Assembly (NCBI GenBank): GCA_037178855.1
Contig: JASJZC010000001.1
Coordinates: 6,138,001 to 6,202,000 of the forward strand
DNA length: 64,000 nucleotides
Direction of reading: 5' to 3'
Origin: Oscheius sp. JU75
Taxonomy: Eukaryota; Nematoda; Chromadorea; Rhabditida; Rhabditidae
The notes below the pieces were generated by a model. The model saw nothing but the letters and a program-made list of their open reading frames with translations, searched no databases and was not told the origin of the DNA. The position numbers and the translations under genes were made by a program. This document shows positions 24,385 through 38,363 of this stretch, one piece after another. The first letter of the stretch is position 1; each line of letters begins with the position of its first letter.

Positions 24385-24992
24385 TGTTTACCTGAAATAT
24401 GAAAGAATGTGAGATGAAACGAGATATCAAGAGAAGCCAAAACTTTCAGGAAATCGAACATTTGGTCAAACGTGTTTCCCGCCAAGAAATACGCAATTGC
24501 ACTCAACAGCTGAGCAATTCTCTCACGCTCACTTTTTCTCTACAGAAGAATTTCGTCATAATCTGTTTTTTCAGCTCTTTCTTGTTTCTAAGCATAACAA
24601 CAGCGTCCAAGAAGGTCTTGGAAATAAGATACATGAGTTTTCTAGAATGTACCAAGGAAAAAAAATGGCAACATAACAAAATTTTAAAATGAAAAATAGT
24701 CAATCCTGTTTTTTTGAATTTCCTAAAAAGAGTGCCCAAGTTTACAGTATTCCAAAATGCGTATTGCGCTAATTTTCACAAATTCAAATTGTTCTGGAGC
24801 TATTTTACTCATTCTTTTGACCTCCTTCTTGTTGTTTTCTACTCCTTTCCATCTATTTCATCGTTCAATCAATTCATAGAAAAGTCTTTCTGACTCACGG
24901 TTCGATTCCGCGCTGGCTCAGTGTTTACGGTCGCACCGATGTAAACTTTTCTCACTCCCCTCCCTCTCCAGTCTCATTTCATTTCCAGAACG
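24385..24992. other. Divergent intergenic region, LIN-9 / V-ATPase a
   Basis: About 600 bp without a gene. A B-box-like CGGTTCGATTCCGC lies near 24900, a probable further tRNA-like fragment. ATTTCCAG ends 4 bp before the V-ATPase ATG. Confidence 0.5.
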
Positions 24993-27900
24993 ATGGTAGA
25001 ACCGGAGAAGGCCCAAAATGCCATCTACCGAAGTGAACAGATGTGTCTCGCACAACTATTTCTTCAAAGTGAATCCGCGTATCAATGCGTGGCTCAACTA
25101 GGAGAACTAGGTTTAGTCCAGTTCCGAGACGTAAGTACGTTCTGTTTTTCAAAGACTTCCCTGTTTCAGCTGAATGCGGATGTAAGTACCTTCCAGAGGA
25201 AATATGTCAAAGAGGTCCGACGATGTGATGAAATGGAACGGAAACTTCGTCAGTTTCTCCATTCTGTTCTCTTGATGAAAGTTTCAGGGTTTTTGGAGCG
25301 TGAAATCAAGAAGGACCAAATCGGTATGTTAGACACAGGAGAAAACCCAGAAGCGCCTCTGCCCCGAGAGATGATAGACCTCGAGGCCACCTTTGAGAAG
25401 CTCGAAAACGAGTTGAAGGATGTCAATCGGAATGAGGACGCTCTGAAGAAGAACTACTCCGAGCTGGTTGAGCTGAAGCACATATTGCGAAAAACCCAGA
25501 CCTTCTTCGAGGAGGTGCGTATGCTAGGCTCGTAACATAGCACTACAGCATGTTGCATATTTTGTTCCTTTTCCCGTCTAAACGTTGTTTTTGTGAGGTG
25601 GAGCATGATCGAAGCCTAGCCGGACCCAGTGATCTGTCGCTGCTTGGAGACGAGGAACCGCTCATTACAATCGTCTCGCCAGATGAGGATATCCTCGCCT
25701 CGCCAGCTCACGCATTGCAAATGAAACTAGGGTAAGAGCGCTTGTTTTTGTCACTGTTGCTGTCCTGCTCATTTCTTGATTGCCTAACTGCACTATTTCT
25801 TCCGTAGAAATACACTCTAAACCATTCTTGCTAGGCTGGCGCTCCGGAAGACGATACCTATTTTGCTAGAGACGAAACTGGTTATTATTCAAGAGCATAC
25901 AGTCTCGGGTAGGTCGATGTAGTTTGCAAAAAGTGCTGCATCTAGGCAGTTATTCCAATTTCAAAGCGGAACCTTATGTCCGGTCTTCTACCATTAAATA
26001 TTCAGCCAATGGCGAATAAAGCGAATACGCTTGGTTCCACTCATATTCAAGCGTACCTTCCAGGTTCGTGGCCGGCGTAATTCAGCGAGAACGTCTGCCG
26101 GCATTTGAACGTCTCCTTTGGCGAGCCTGCAAGGGAAATGTCTTTCTACGCACTTCGCCAATTGAGGAATTTCTACAGGATTCGGTAACGGTACGTGGCC
26201 CCTATAAGAGAATGACATGATTCCAGGGCGATTCTGTCCTGAAGACGGTATTCATCGTCTTCTTCCAAGGCGACCAGCTGAAGACGAAGGTAAAAAAGAT
26301 TTGTGAGGGATTTCGAGCCACGCTCTACCCGTGTCCAGACACGGCTCCCGAACGACGCGAGATGTCAATTGGCATCATGACCAGGATAGAAGACCTGAAG
26401 ACAGTCCTGGGACAAACCCAAGACCATCGTCACCGCGTCTTGGTTCGGCTTTTTCGCGTCCCCTCCTAAAAGACGAAATTTAGGTAGCAGCCTCGAAAAA
26501 TATCCGGCTCTGGCTGACCAAAGTTCGCAAAATCAAGTCCATCTATCACACGTTGAACATGTTCAACATCGACGTCACGCAGAAGTGTCTAATTGCCGAA
26601 GTTTGGTGTCCAGTCGATGAAATGAGTCGTATAAGCGCTGCCCTGAGAAAGGGAACGGTCCGTTCCGATTTTACAAGGAAATATTTTGTAAACCTCTAGG
26701 AGGACAGCGGAAGCCACATGCCATCCATTTTGAACCGAATGGACACCACGGCCGTCCCGCCGACCTACCACAAGACGAACAAATTCACCCAGGGCTTCCA
26801 GAACATCGTCGACTCGTACGGAATTGCCAACTATAGAGAAATCAATCCAGGTTTTTCTTGATCACTTTACTTAAAATAATTATTTAGCCCCATACACGAT
26901 TATCAGCTTCCCGTTCCTCTTCGCTGTCATGTTCGGAGACATGGGTCACGGCCTGATCATGCTCCTCGCCGGGCTCTTCTTCGTCTTACAAGAGAAACGA
27001 CTCGAGGCCGCTAGAATCAAGGATGAGGTGAGATAGTTTTCGAATTTCGGTCAACAACAATCCGTTCCGCATTCTTTTCTTCTTTCTACGGGGGTCAAAC
27101 TCGGCCAACTTGCGTCAAAATCCTAGTGCGTTATCTCAAGAATGGACCAAACTGCTTCTGCCGCAGAGACAGTATAAAACAGCTTTTTTTCAGATCTTCC
27201 AAACCTTCTTCGGCGGCCGCTATATCATCCTACTGATGGGAGCCTTCTCCATCTACACAGGCCTTATCTACAACGACGTCTTCTCAAAAAGCCTCAACAT
27301 ATTCGGCTCTTCATGGAAGAATACTTATCCACACAGTGTGCTCGACAGGATAGATGGCGAGAAGTCATTGATGCTGGTCCCGGAGCTCGCTTACTATACG
27401 GTAAATACTTTTTTTGGTAAAACTTGGGCAGGCACCACCCTTCGTTCAAACTTTTGGCGCGATCTTCCCCAATTAATTTGGCCCCTCTAGGGGCGATAGC
27501 ATTACTTGGATAGGATGTTGGTTCGAGAGCTGGGAAGTGGGGTCAAAACATTCCAAGGTAGGGAAGTGGGTTCAAAGAGTGAAAAGGGAGTGGGGTCAAT
27601 GAGTGGGAAGTAGGTTTAAGTGATTAGCAGTGGTCTTACTGAGGAAAAGACGAGGTAGGTCCGCCCCGAAGGGGCGGTGGCCTAACTTGTAGTGTGAAAA
27701 GAGTGAAGGGAACAATGAAAAGTTAAATGTCTAAATGTAAAGAGCAGAAAGGAGTAAGAGATCTAATCGTAAGGAAACTGTCGATAGTACGAGTAACAAA
27801 GAACTTTCATAATATTTACTGCGTTTAAATTGTAGTTATTCGTCTTTCAAGTTTGCCGTTGTGCAGTTGTCTGGTTGCTTCTTCAGACGCAGCAGTCTGG

Positions 27901-30900
27901 CCAGTCTGTCCAGATCCGAGGCCGCCTCTCCATGGACGAAGATTTCCGTCTCCCAGAGCATGTTCATCAGCACGTCGCTGTTAGTCGTGTCGAGAGGCAC
28001 ATCGGTCGAAAGTTCGGGTGTAAAGCGAAAATAGGGAATCTCCAGACTGTGACACCATTCCCTCGCATATCGAACCGGCTGCCCATTGGAGGAGGTGCAC
28101 TCTTTGATCAGGACCTGCATCATGTTCTTGGCCGATTTGAAGGCAGCCATGATGTTTTGGGCAATCTTCCACGGATTCTTGGCCATTACTTTGCTCATAT
28201 TGACATCGATTCCTTCCGTCTGTGCGACGGGAGATTGACCCGTTCCAAGGGAGATCATGACGCCAATTCGTTTCTTCGAAGCCTCCTTCTTGATCTCCTC
28301 CGTCAATCCGAAGTACTTCTCCAGTTTGTTCACTAGCATAAAGTCGGTCATCAGGGCCATAGTTGGATTGTTGGCCACGATTCCGCCATCCGTGTAGCCG
28401 TGGAACGAGTGAAAGTAGTAGGGAGCAGCTGACGTACAGCGGGCAGCCTTCCATATGAGGATTCGGTCCGGATCGAGGAACTGGTACTTTTCCATCATGG
28501 CGTCTGGGATTCGAGGACGGTAGTTGCGAAAGAGGATCATGCTGATTGGGGTCTTTCGAGAGTCAGACACAGTCACGAAGACCTTCTTGTTTCGAATGGC
28601 ACTCATCCGGGAATCTCCAAACTGCTTGCGCATGACCGTCTCCATTCCAATCGAGTTGTGTTTCGGGAATGTGTTCTTATTTCCACAGAAGATATTCCGC
28701 GTCTTGCGGAAGAGCGCATGACGGAAGAAATTCAACGACGATCCTGTGGCTGTCATCAGTCCGAAGATTCCGCCACAACTGGTTCCGCCAATCCAGTCCA
28801 CGTAGTCCATCAGCTGTCCCTCCAACTTCTTTTCAAGATGGAGCAGAACTTGGGCATGGATGAATCCCCTGGCTCCACCTCCGTCCAGACACAGACCCAC
28901 CTGCTCGTGTTCGTCCCAAACCGTCTTGTTGTCACAGAGCATGTCGTTGACCAGACTCTGCACGTCGCCTTTCTTCTTCGGAATGTGGCCTAGACCGTGT
29001 AGATCGTCTTTCACATCCTCTCCGTGGGCTACCTGTTCGGCCGTCTTTCCCTTATTGTTCCTCACTTTCCAAAGCTTCTCGGGGGCAGCCAAGACGACGA
29101 GCAGGCGACAAGTTCTGTTGTTTCCACGCTCGGCAGCCAGATGTAGTGCCGTGTTGCCATCTTCGTCTTGACTCGTCAGACATTGTCTCCTCATGAACAG
29201 ATCGTAGATCGTGTCGTTGTCGCCCATCATCGCAGCCTTGAACAGCTTCTCCTTGTTTTCCTTCTTCAGGCAGGCCTTGTAGTTGTATTCGCTGTCCGAC
29301 GGAATAGCGCCACTTTTCGACGTGTCATGGGAGCCACGAGACATCCGTCCTTCACCAAGTATTAAGTTGCTTTTTGAATTGTTTGCGTGTCAATCAAAAC
29401 TTTTTGTAAATTTTATTAGAGAAACTACGAACTAAACGTAATAAACGGTTTCGTATGTAGATAGAGCACATGTATTTCAATTGCTCTGAGCGCTCGATTA
29501 GTCTTAAAAAGTATGCCCTATCATAACCATCTCGCGTCTTCTTCTTGGCGAAGAGAACGTCGTTTGACTCTGTTCTCGAGAGACTGTTAGCCACACAGAT
29601 GAGGATGAACTAGATGCAACCGGAAGCATTGAAGAGGTAAACCATATCGATGGGAATTGTTCAGGAAACGAAAAAAATCGGCCTCTGTTGTGGACAGAAG
29701 GTGAAAAGAGTTCCAAACATCAGATAGAGAGAGAGTGAGAAAGATGGATAGCAAATCTGAATAATTCGCGCTCGTCAAACCTCGAATACACTCATCTAGA
29801 TCAGAATAATCAAGAGATTTGTGCGAAGATCCCTGTTCTCAACTTTCGATAGGCGTTGAACAAGGAGCGAGGCTGATTCCCATCAGTGCTTGGAGAACAG
29901 AAAGATCTTTTGAGACTTTGCAATTCAAGCACCTCGTTGACTGACTTGTTCTTATAGGAAACGATGGCTAAGAGAAACTGAAACATAGTAAAAATATGCG
30001 TACGAGAGAATAGCCGATACAAGCTGCCTATTTTCGCTACCTGCTCGGATGATTTTCAAGGGTGTTATTTTATACGGCAGTCCGATTACGAAACCAAAAT
30101 GGGTCAGACTCCTATAGCTGATAAAAGTTTACGAAACATTTTGTTTATACATTTATAGCAGTGCACAGGCATATGTAAGCTATATGTTCAGAAAAACTGC
30201 TCCGGAGACTCCCCAGGCCCCTATCCGCTCGGCGTCGACCCTATCTGGAATTTAGCGGAAACAAACAAGCTGACATTTTTGAACTCGATGAAAATGAAGT
30301 CGTCCGTCCTACTAGGCATCATGCAGATGACTTTCGGAGTCATTCTCAGCTACCATAACTACAAGTAAGCTTTTTTCACTTCTTCCCCCAACTAAATACC
30401 CTATATTCAGGTACTTCAAGTCGGATCTGGACATCAAATTTATGTTCATACCCCAAATGCTCTTCCTCAGCTGCATCTTCGTTTATCTCTGCATCCAGAT
30501 TGTCGTCAAATGGCTCGTTTTTACTCCGGATGTGAGTTCTGCTTGGAACCCTCGACAAAAACCAGCTTTAGGGCTGCATGAGGCCAGTTTTCGGATACCC
30601 ATATCCTGGATCCTCATGTGCTCCGTCTCTCCTCGTCGGTCTCATCAATATGTTTATGTTCAAGCCTCGCTCGAACGGATTCGTCAACGACGACAACCCG
30701 TGCTATTTGAACTACTGGTATCCGGCTCAGGTTATCCTTTTTTCGTTCAGAAAATGATTATCTTCAGCCATATATCGAGGCTTTCCTTCTCATAGTAGCG
30801 ATAGCCTGCATACCCGTTATGCTATTTGCAAAACCGTACTCTCTTTGGAAAGTGCAAAAAGAGCGCCGCGATTTTGATGGATCTCGATGGGTAAGTGTCA

Positions 30901-31947
30901 TGTTCAGTGACACGGTGCGAAATCGAGACAAAAGTAGCGAAATTACAATGTGTGTCTGTAAATATGAGGACGTTTTTTCAGGGAACAGTGGAGTTGGTGC
31001 TCCTGCTTGTGGCCATAGTTCAGGTCCCGATAATGCTTTTCGCTAAACCCTTCTTCATGCTAAGGAGGCGACGTCAGCAGACACGCTACTCGACTCTCCA
31101 TGAAGAGGTCGGTTTGATGGATTGCGATGAGCCTTTTATTTCTAATTAATACGAAAACAATTACTAGTACATTAAGTTGTTGCACATTAGCACTCTTTGG
31201 TTACGTAAAAGTATTCTTTAGCGGAGAATACACTTCAGAAGTTTGAGTCATCCTCTAAAGCACATGATGGAAGCCTGTAAAATCTATCAAAGCTTGTAAA
31301 ATTTACATTGTTTCTTAGCTACTGTCTCGATCTAGCACCGTGTCAATTCTCGACAGATTTGATCACAGTCAAAATCTTTCAGAGCGTCCGGGCCGACATG
31401 ACAGAGAATGAGATAGAAGTCCAGCACCATGACACAGCTCCCGTAGTCCATTCCCACGGAGGTGAACAGCAGAGCATGGGAGATATCATGGTCTATCAGG
31501 CCATTCATACTATCGAATTCGTGCTCGGATGTATCTCTCACACCGCCTCCTATCTCCGTCTCTGGGCCCTGTCTCTGGCTCATGCTCGTTAGTTTCCTCT
31601 TTTTCTGTTTCGTAGCACAGTTTTAGAGCTCTCGGACGTACTGTGGACGATGGTCTTCCGTAAAGCTTTAGTCCTCGATGACAAAATCGGAGTTCTGGCC
31701 CTGTACATGATCTTCTTCGTATTCTTTGTGCTATCTGTCGGAATTCTCGTTCTCATGGAAGGCCTGTCCGCATTCCTTCACGCGCTCCGTCTTCATTGGT
31801 AACTATTTTTGTTGAACTTCTAACAGAATTTCCAACTTCAGGGTCGAATTCCAGTCAAAGTTCTACAGCGGCAGCGGCTACGCATTTGTGCCATTCTCAT
31901 TCGCGAAGATCCTGGAAGAGGAGAGCAGCATTGACGAAGCTGTCTAG
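24993..31947 (+). CDS. unc-32: V-type H+-ATPase V0 subunit a (UNC-32-like)
   Basis: Subunit a forms the two half-channels for protons in the V0 membrane sector and decides where the pump is sent. The cytosolic half is complete: [93 protein letters not shown]. The membrane half follows: [40 protein letters not shown], then [19 protein letters not shown]. The region with the essential arginine is [17 protein letters not shown], and the end is LIVLMEGL-like, [16 protein letters not shown]. Two places carry paired, interchangeable exons (separate entries). The intron 27401-30191 is 2.8 kb, far longer than the rest, and contains an antisense gene. The stop is at 31945-31947. Thioredoxin reductase begins 160 bp later on the same strand. 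Assignment to unc-32 rather than vha-5/6/7 rests on the exon-choice pattern and is inference. Confidence 0.92.
25598..25731 (+). other. V-ATPase a, alternative exon pair 1, copy A
   Basis: 134 nt, enters in phase 0 after ...QTFFEE and leaves in phase 2 with ...MKLG, joining the common exon at 26064 (G-TTC-GTG, FVAGVI). It encodes an acidic 44-residue linker including [19 protein letters not shown]. Confidence 0.7.
25835..25908 (+). other. V-ATPase a, alternative exon pair 1, copy B
   Basis: 74 nt with a CTTGCTAG acceptor and a GTAGGT donor. It also enters in phase 0 and leaves in phase 2, and ends Ser-Leu-Gly as copy A ends Lys-Leu-Gly. It encodes [20 protein letters not shown] then AYSLG. 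Using both copies in one mRNA would break the frame, which is what exclusive choice predicts. Confidence 0.6.
27480..27693. repeat. GC-rich hairpin direct repeats around a G-rich block
   Basis: GCCCC(TCTA)GGGGCGATAGC near 27481 and GCCCC(GAA)GGGGCGGTGGC near 27665 are similar, each a GC hairpin followed by related sequence (ATTACTTGGA / CTAACTTGTA). Between them (27533-27625) are four imperfect units of about 20-29 bp built on GGGAAGTGGGTTCAA. The block lies in the V-ATPase intron, about 140 bp from the nested gene's 3' end. It could be the remains of a mobile element. Confidence 0.5.
27836..29344 (-). CDS. Calcium-independent phospholipase A2 (iPLA2/PLA2G6 type), intronless
   Basis: Group VI iPLA2 enzymes hydrolyse the sn-2 ester of phospholipids with a Ser-Asp dyad in a patatin fold. 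This is one uninterrupted frame of 502 codons. Residues about 30-115 hold ankyrin-like repeats ([20 protein letters not shown]); animal iPLA2-beta usually has seven or more, so the repeat region is very short. The patatin domain follows: oxyanion loop DGGGARG at 154-160, nucleophile elbow GTSCG with Ser189 (GTSTG in vertebrate iPLA2-beta), and Asp319 in [11 protein letters not shown]. The catalytic set is therefore intact. No clear calmodulin site or membrane segment is visible. It lies wholly inside intron 27401-30191 of the V-ATPase gene on the opposite strand. Every large neighbour is split by small introns, so the missing introns suggest a retrocopy. Confidence 0.92.
   Translation of the reverse strand: MSRGSHDTSKSGAIPSDSEYNYKACLKKENKEKLFKAAMMGDNDTIYDLFMRRQCLTSQDEDGNTALHLAAERGNNRTCRLLVVLAAPEKLWKVRNNKGKTAEQVAHGEDVKDDLHGLGHIPKKKGDVQSLVNDMLCDNKTVWDEHEQVGLCLDGGGARGFIHAQVLLHLEKKLEGQLMDYVDWIGGTSCGGIFGLMTATGSSLNFFRHALFRKTRNIFCGNKNTFPKHNSIGMETVMRKQFGDSRMSAIRNKKVFVTVSDSRKTPISMILFRNYRPRIPDAMMEKYQFLDPDRILIWKAARCTSAAPYYFHSFHGYTDGGIVANNPTMALMTDFMLVNKLEKYFGLTEEIKKEASKKRIGVMISLGTGQSPVAQTEGIDVNMSKVMAKNPWKIAQNIMAAFKSAKNMMQVLIKECTSSNGQPVRYAREWCHSLEIPYFRFTPELSTDVPLDTTNSDVLMNMLWETEIFVHGEAASDLDRLARLLRLKKQPDNCTTANLKDE
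30768..30890 (+). other. V-ATPase a, alternative exon pair 2, copy A (membrane segment)
   Basis: 41 codons, phase 0 at both ends. It encodes [20 protein letters not shown] followed by [13 protein letters not shown]. It aligns with copy B at 30982-31107 over the whole membrane helix. Confidence 0.8.
30982..31107 (+). other. V-ATPase a, alternative exon pair 2, copy B (membrane segment)
   Basis: 42 codons, phase 0 at both ends. It encodes [20 protein letters not shown] followed by [13 protein letters not shown]. Other a subunits have this segment once (a P-W/V-M-L-hydrophobic-x-K-P core), so only one copy should be used per mRNA. A UG-rich run (ATGTGTGTCTGTA near 30948) lies in the 91 bp intron between the copies. 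Confidence 0.8.
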
Positions 31948-32107
31948 ACACCTCCCTTCTTTACCGGTTCTGTACAATTTTGTGTATCTTTTGTGATATT
32001 CGCTAAATATAAAATGGTTAGTTTTAACATAGTTCTCTTCTCTCGTCGATTAGAGCGCAGTTACTGGAAAAGCGCCTCGTCTTAATAAAAGTTGGGTATT
32101 TTGCACG

Positions 32108-34189
<2,082 letters not shown>

Positions 34190-34190
34190 T

Positions 34191-35578
<1,388 letters not shown>

Positions 35579-35635
35579 AGCCGAGCAGGGGAGTGACTGA
35601 CCCGAGATCAGCTGTTCTCGGGTTTAACACTCGCC

Positions 35636-35637
<2 letters not shown>

Positions 35638-35697
<60 letters not shown>
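35638..35697 (+). repeat. (GA)n microsatellite
   Basis: About 30 perfect GA dinucleotides, 60 bp upstream of the CCDC102 ATG in that gene's promoter or leader. Confidence 0.95.
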
Positions 35698-35700
<3 letters not shown>

Positions 35701-36503
35701 GGGAGAGAGTGACAGCGATAAAGTGGCATTCCTTCTTTTTGGGTTCAGAGTTCGGGAAGGTCTTTTGTCGAAGCCGGTATTCAATTTTCTAACTCTCAAA
35801 TTTTATAAAATCGTTACAGTAACCCTTGTGTCTGCTGATTTCGGCTACGTTCTAACCATTTACCATAAGAGGATGTAGCTCGAAAAAGCCCCTTTTTACC
35901 TTATCACAGCCAAGCGGAATAGGTCGGCTGACTGAGAACTATTACGAATTACATCATGAGAAGACAGGATGAACAAAGTTTCTTCCACCCGGAGGGCTAA
36001 AATCAGTTCTGTGATAGCCAGCAGGAACAGCTGGCTCAAAAAAGTACTACTAGTAGAGATACAGCGTAGTTTGGCGATAACCAGTTCTGTCATCATCTGA
36101 ATTTTGAACCTGGGAACGAGATCAGAAAGATAACTGTGTCGGAGCATGCACTGCATTGAATCCATATACTTAAATTTGAAGGCTTCTGAACTAACCTTCG
36201 CAAGATTGCGCCTCCTAAGGTGTTCCTGAGGTGGCTCTACAAAAGTTTAAACTATTACAACGCTTTGGATTCGGACTATAGTCGGTGCTGTTACCGGCTG
36301 TCCTATGTGGGAGAGGCAGCGCCGGATTCTCAGTAGGATACTAGAGTTAGAGATATATTAAAACCATAGATCTCTCCCAACAGCAAAAAGTACGCGAAAC
36401 ACAGTCTGACATCATTGGGCTTCCACGAATTTTGTGTCTTCCCCCGCCTGAATCACTGGCTCCCCGTGATTAGGTCCCCGCTGGCTACAGTTCCGTCATT
36501 TGC

Positions 36504-36534
36504 TGATAACCAACTTGTCGTCTCCAATATAAAA
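36504..36534 (+). promoter_or_regulatory. GATA site and TATA box of the BAAT gene
   Basis: TGATAA at 36504-36509 and TATAAAA at 36528-36534 lie 59 and 34 bp before the ATG. In nematodes TGATAA sites bind ELT-2/ELT-7 and mark gut genes; gut expression here is inference. Confidence 0.45.
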
Positions 36535-36567
36535 GCCATCTGGACCGCGATAAGCTCACATCGAAAC

Positions 36568-38363
36568 ATGTCTCTTCAATACTACGATCAGCCGGAAGTG
36601 TCCATCCAGGAACATGTCCATATTCCATCCGACATCGTTCACATCCAGCCACATCTGCGAGTGGACAAACCGGATACAATTATGAGAGAGAAGGTACACG
36701 TCACAGCTACTGATCTTCTTCCTCATGAGCACTACAAAATGAGCATGAAGTGAGTCAAATTGTCTGATTTCAATCCTTTTCGTATTTCAGTCTTAAACAC
36801 AAGTATGGCCTTCACAAGGCATATGCTATTTTCAAGTCTGATGCCTCTGGATCTATTGATTTGGCTACAGCCAAGCCTCTTCGCGGAACCTACAACCGTA
36901 TGTTTACCGCTTTTTTTGCATGGAAAGCGCCTCCCTCTGCACGCGCTGCAGCAAATTTGCATTTCGCTCTGACGAGGCTCTCTGGCCTAGAAAATGATAT
37001 CATCGTTTTTGTTACATTGAGAGTTTTAAAATGAGATCGAACATGCCAGAAACGTTTGTTCGAAGTGGCAACTCTATTACGAAAGCTTTTCAGAACCAGA
37101 CGCCATGGGTCTCTTCTTGAGTCAACTCCCGACGAGAAACTTCGATTTTGGTGGTTATTTGAGATGTACTCCCCCAGTTCCTTTCGTCTATGAACTACAG
37201 TGAGTTGTCTTTTTGTGTCTTCAAAATTTGTGACGTTTCCCTACTCGCCTGACTCTTATCAGCTTCCCCCTTGTTCAACCTTATCGATCAGTGATTCCAT
37301 CTTGTGATATTGCAGATTGGAAGATGCTTCTGGCAGAGTTGTTGATACCATGTACATCAGAAAGCACTGGATGCATCCACGTCTGGAGAGGACCGAAATC
37401 GAGGAGGATGGCTTCTGTGCCACGCTCTTCAAGCCACCTGGAGCGGGTCCCTTCCCGACCATCATTGACATTTCCGGAACTGGCGGTGGACTTCACGAGC
37501 ACAAGGGAGCAGCCTTAGCTAGTGAGGGTTTCGTCGTTCTCTGTGTCGCCTTCTTCCAATACAAGACCCTGGTCGAGAAGCTCGAAGACGTAGAGATGGA
37601 ATATTTCAAGAAAACCATTGATTGGTTGATGGCCAAGCCGTATACCAGCGATGTTCTGGGCATCCAGGGAGTCTCATTTGGAGCCACTCTGGTCGATCTC
37701 ATCGCCACGAGGAATCCTGAAATCAAGGCTGTGGTCTCAATCAATGGAGCCCCTTGCACAAACATGTACTTGAGGATCAAGGAGGAGGGAAAATCACTGA
37801 AGGTGGCAGAGTGAGTGACAGTTTAAAAATGACTGAGCAGTACGGGTTTCAGGGCCGATCAGAGCAATCTCTACTTCATCAACCAGGTTCTGTGCTCGGA
37901 CAAGTTCATCAAGTCGTCTGTCAGCACAGAAGAGACACGAATTCCCTTCGAGAGATGCCGGAAAGATGTGGCTTTCCGTTTTGTGGTCAGTTTCTTTTCT
38001 TCATCATTCAAATCAGTAACTTTGCAGGCATCAGTCGACGACTTGGTCATAACATCTGCCCACTCTTCCCAAATCAAAGCTGATCAGCTGAGAAAGACTG
38101 GAAGAGACGACATTGAGATTGACTACATAAACGGAGGACACATCATGGAGCCGCCCTACTTCCCTCACCACGACATGGTCTACGCCAAGTTCCAGGGATT
38201 CTACTGCGGGTATGGAGGAGAGGTGCTTCTGCATGGAAAGGCACAAGAAGAGAGTTGGGGCAGAACTGTCGATTTCTTCAAGAGGAAGCTCGGAGAGCCA
38301 CCCAAGATGCCCGAATGGGAAAGGGAGGACATTGTCCAGAGACCTAGTGCCTCCAAGTTGTAG
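36568..38363 (+). CDS. BAAT/acyl-CoA thioesterase family hydrolase
   Basis: Members either cleave acyl-CoA or transfer bile acids to glycine/taurine. The N-terminal beta-sandwich domain runs from MSLQYYDQPEVSIQEHVHIP through KYGLHKAYAIFKSDASGSID. The alpha/beta-hydrolase domain follows: IIDISGTGGGLHEHKGAALA, SEGFVVLCVAFFQYKTL, the nucleophile elbow GIQGVSFGATLVDLIA, the acid segment VDDLVITSAHSSQIKADQL, and the catalytic-His segment YINGGHIMEPPYFPHHDMV. The nucleophile is Ser (G-V-S-F-G), the thioesterase form; mammalian BAAT has Cys. So thioesterase activity is more likely than conjugation. There is no signal peptide; the C-terminal Ser-Lys-Leu (after RPSA) is a perfect PTS1 peroxisomal signal, as in peroxisomal ACOTs. 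About six exons of usual size (roughly 470 residues). Confidence 0.9.

Larger units (their letters stand above)
35579..36567. other. Divergent intergenic region, CCDC102 / BAAT
   Basis: About 1 kb, no gene seen. It holds the GA microsatellite at the left, and at the right a TGATAA GATA-factor site (36504-36509) and TATAAAA (36528-36534) close to the BAAT start. Confidence 0.55.

Noticed and set aside
27836-29344. Bacterial contamination or recent transfer from bacteria for the intronless patatin gene
   Set aside because: The ankyrin plus iPLA2-beta layout and sequence are animal-like, and V-ATPase exons flank it on both sides.
35638-35697. CRISPR or minisatellite array
   Set aside because: A plain dinucleotide repeat; no spaced direct repeats of CRISPR type exist anywhere in the window.
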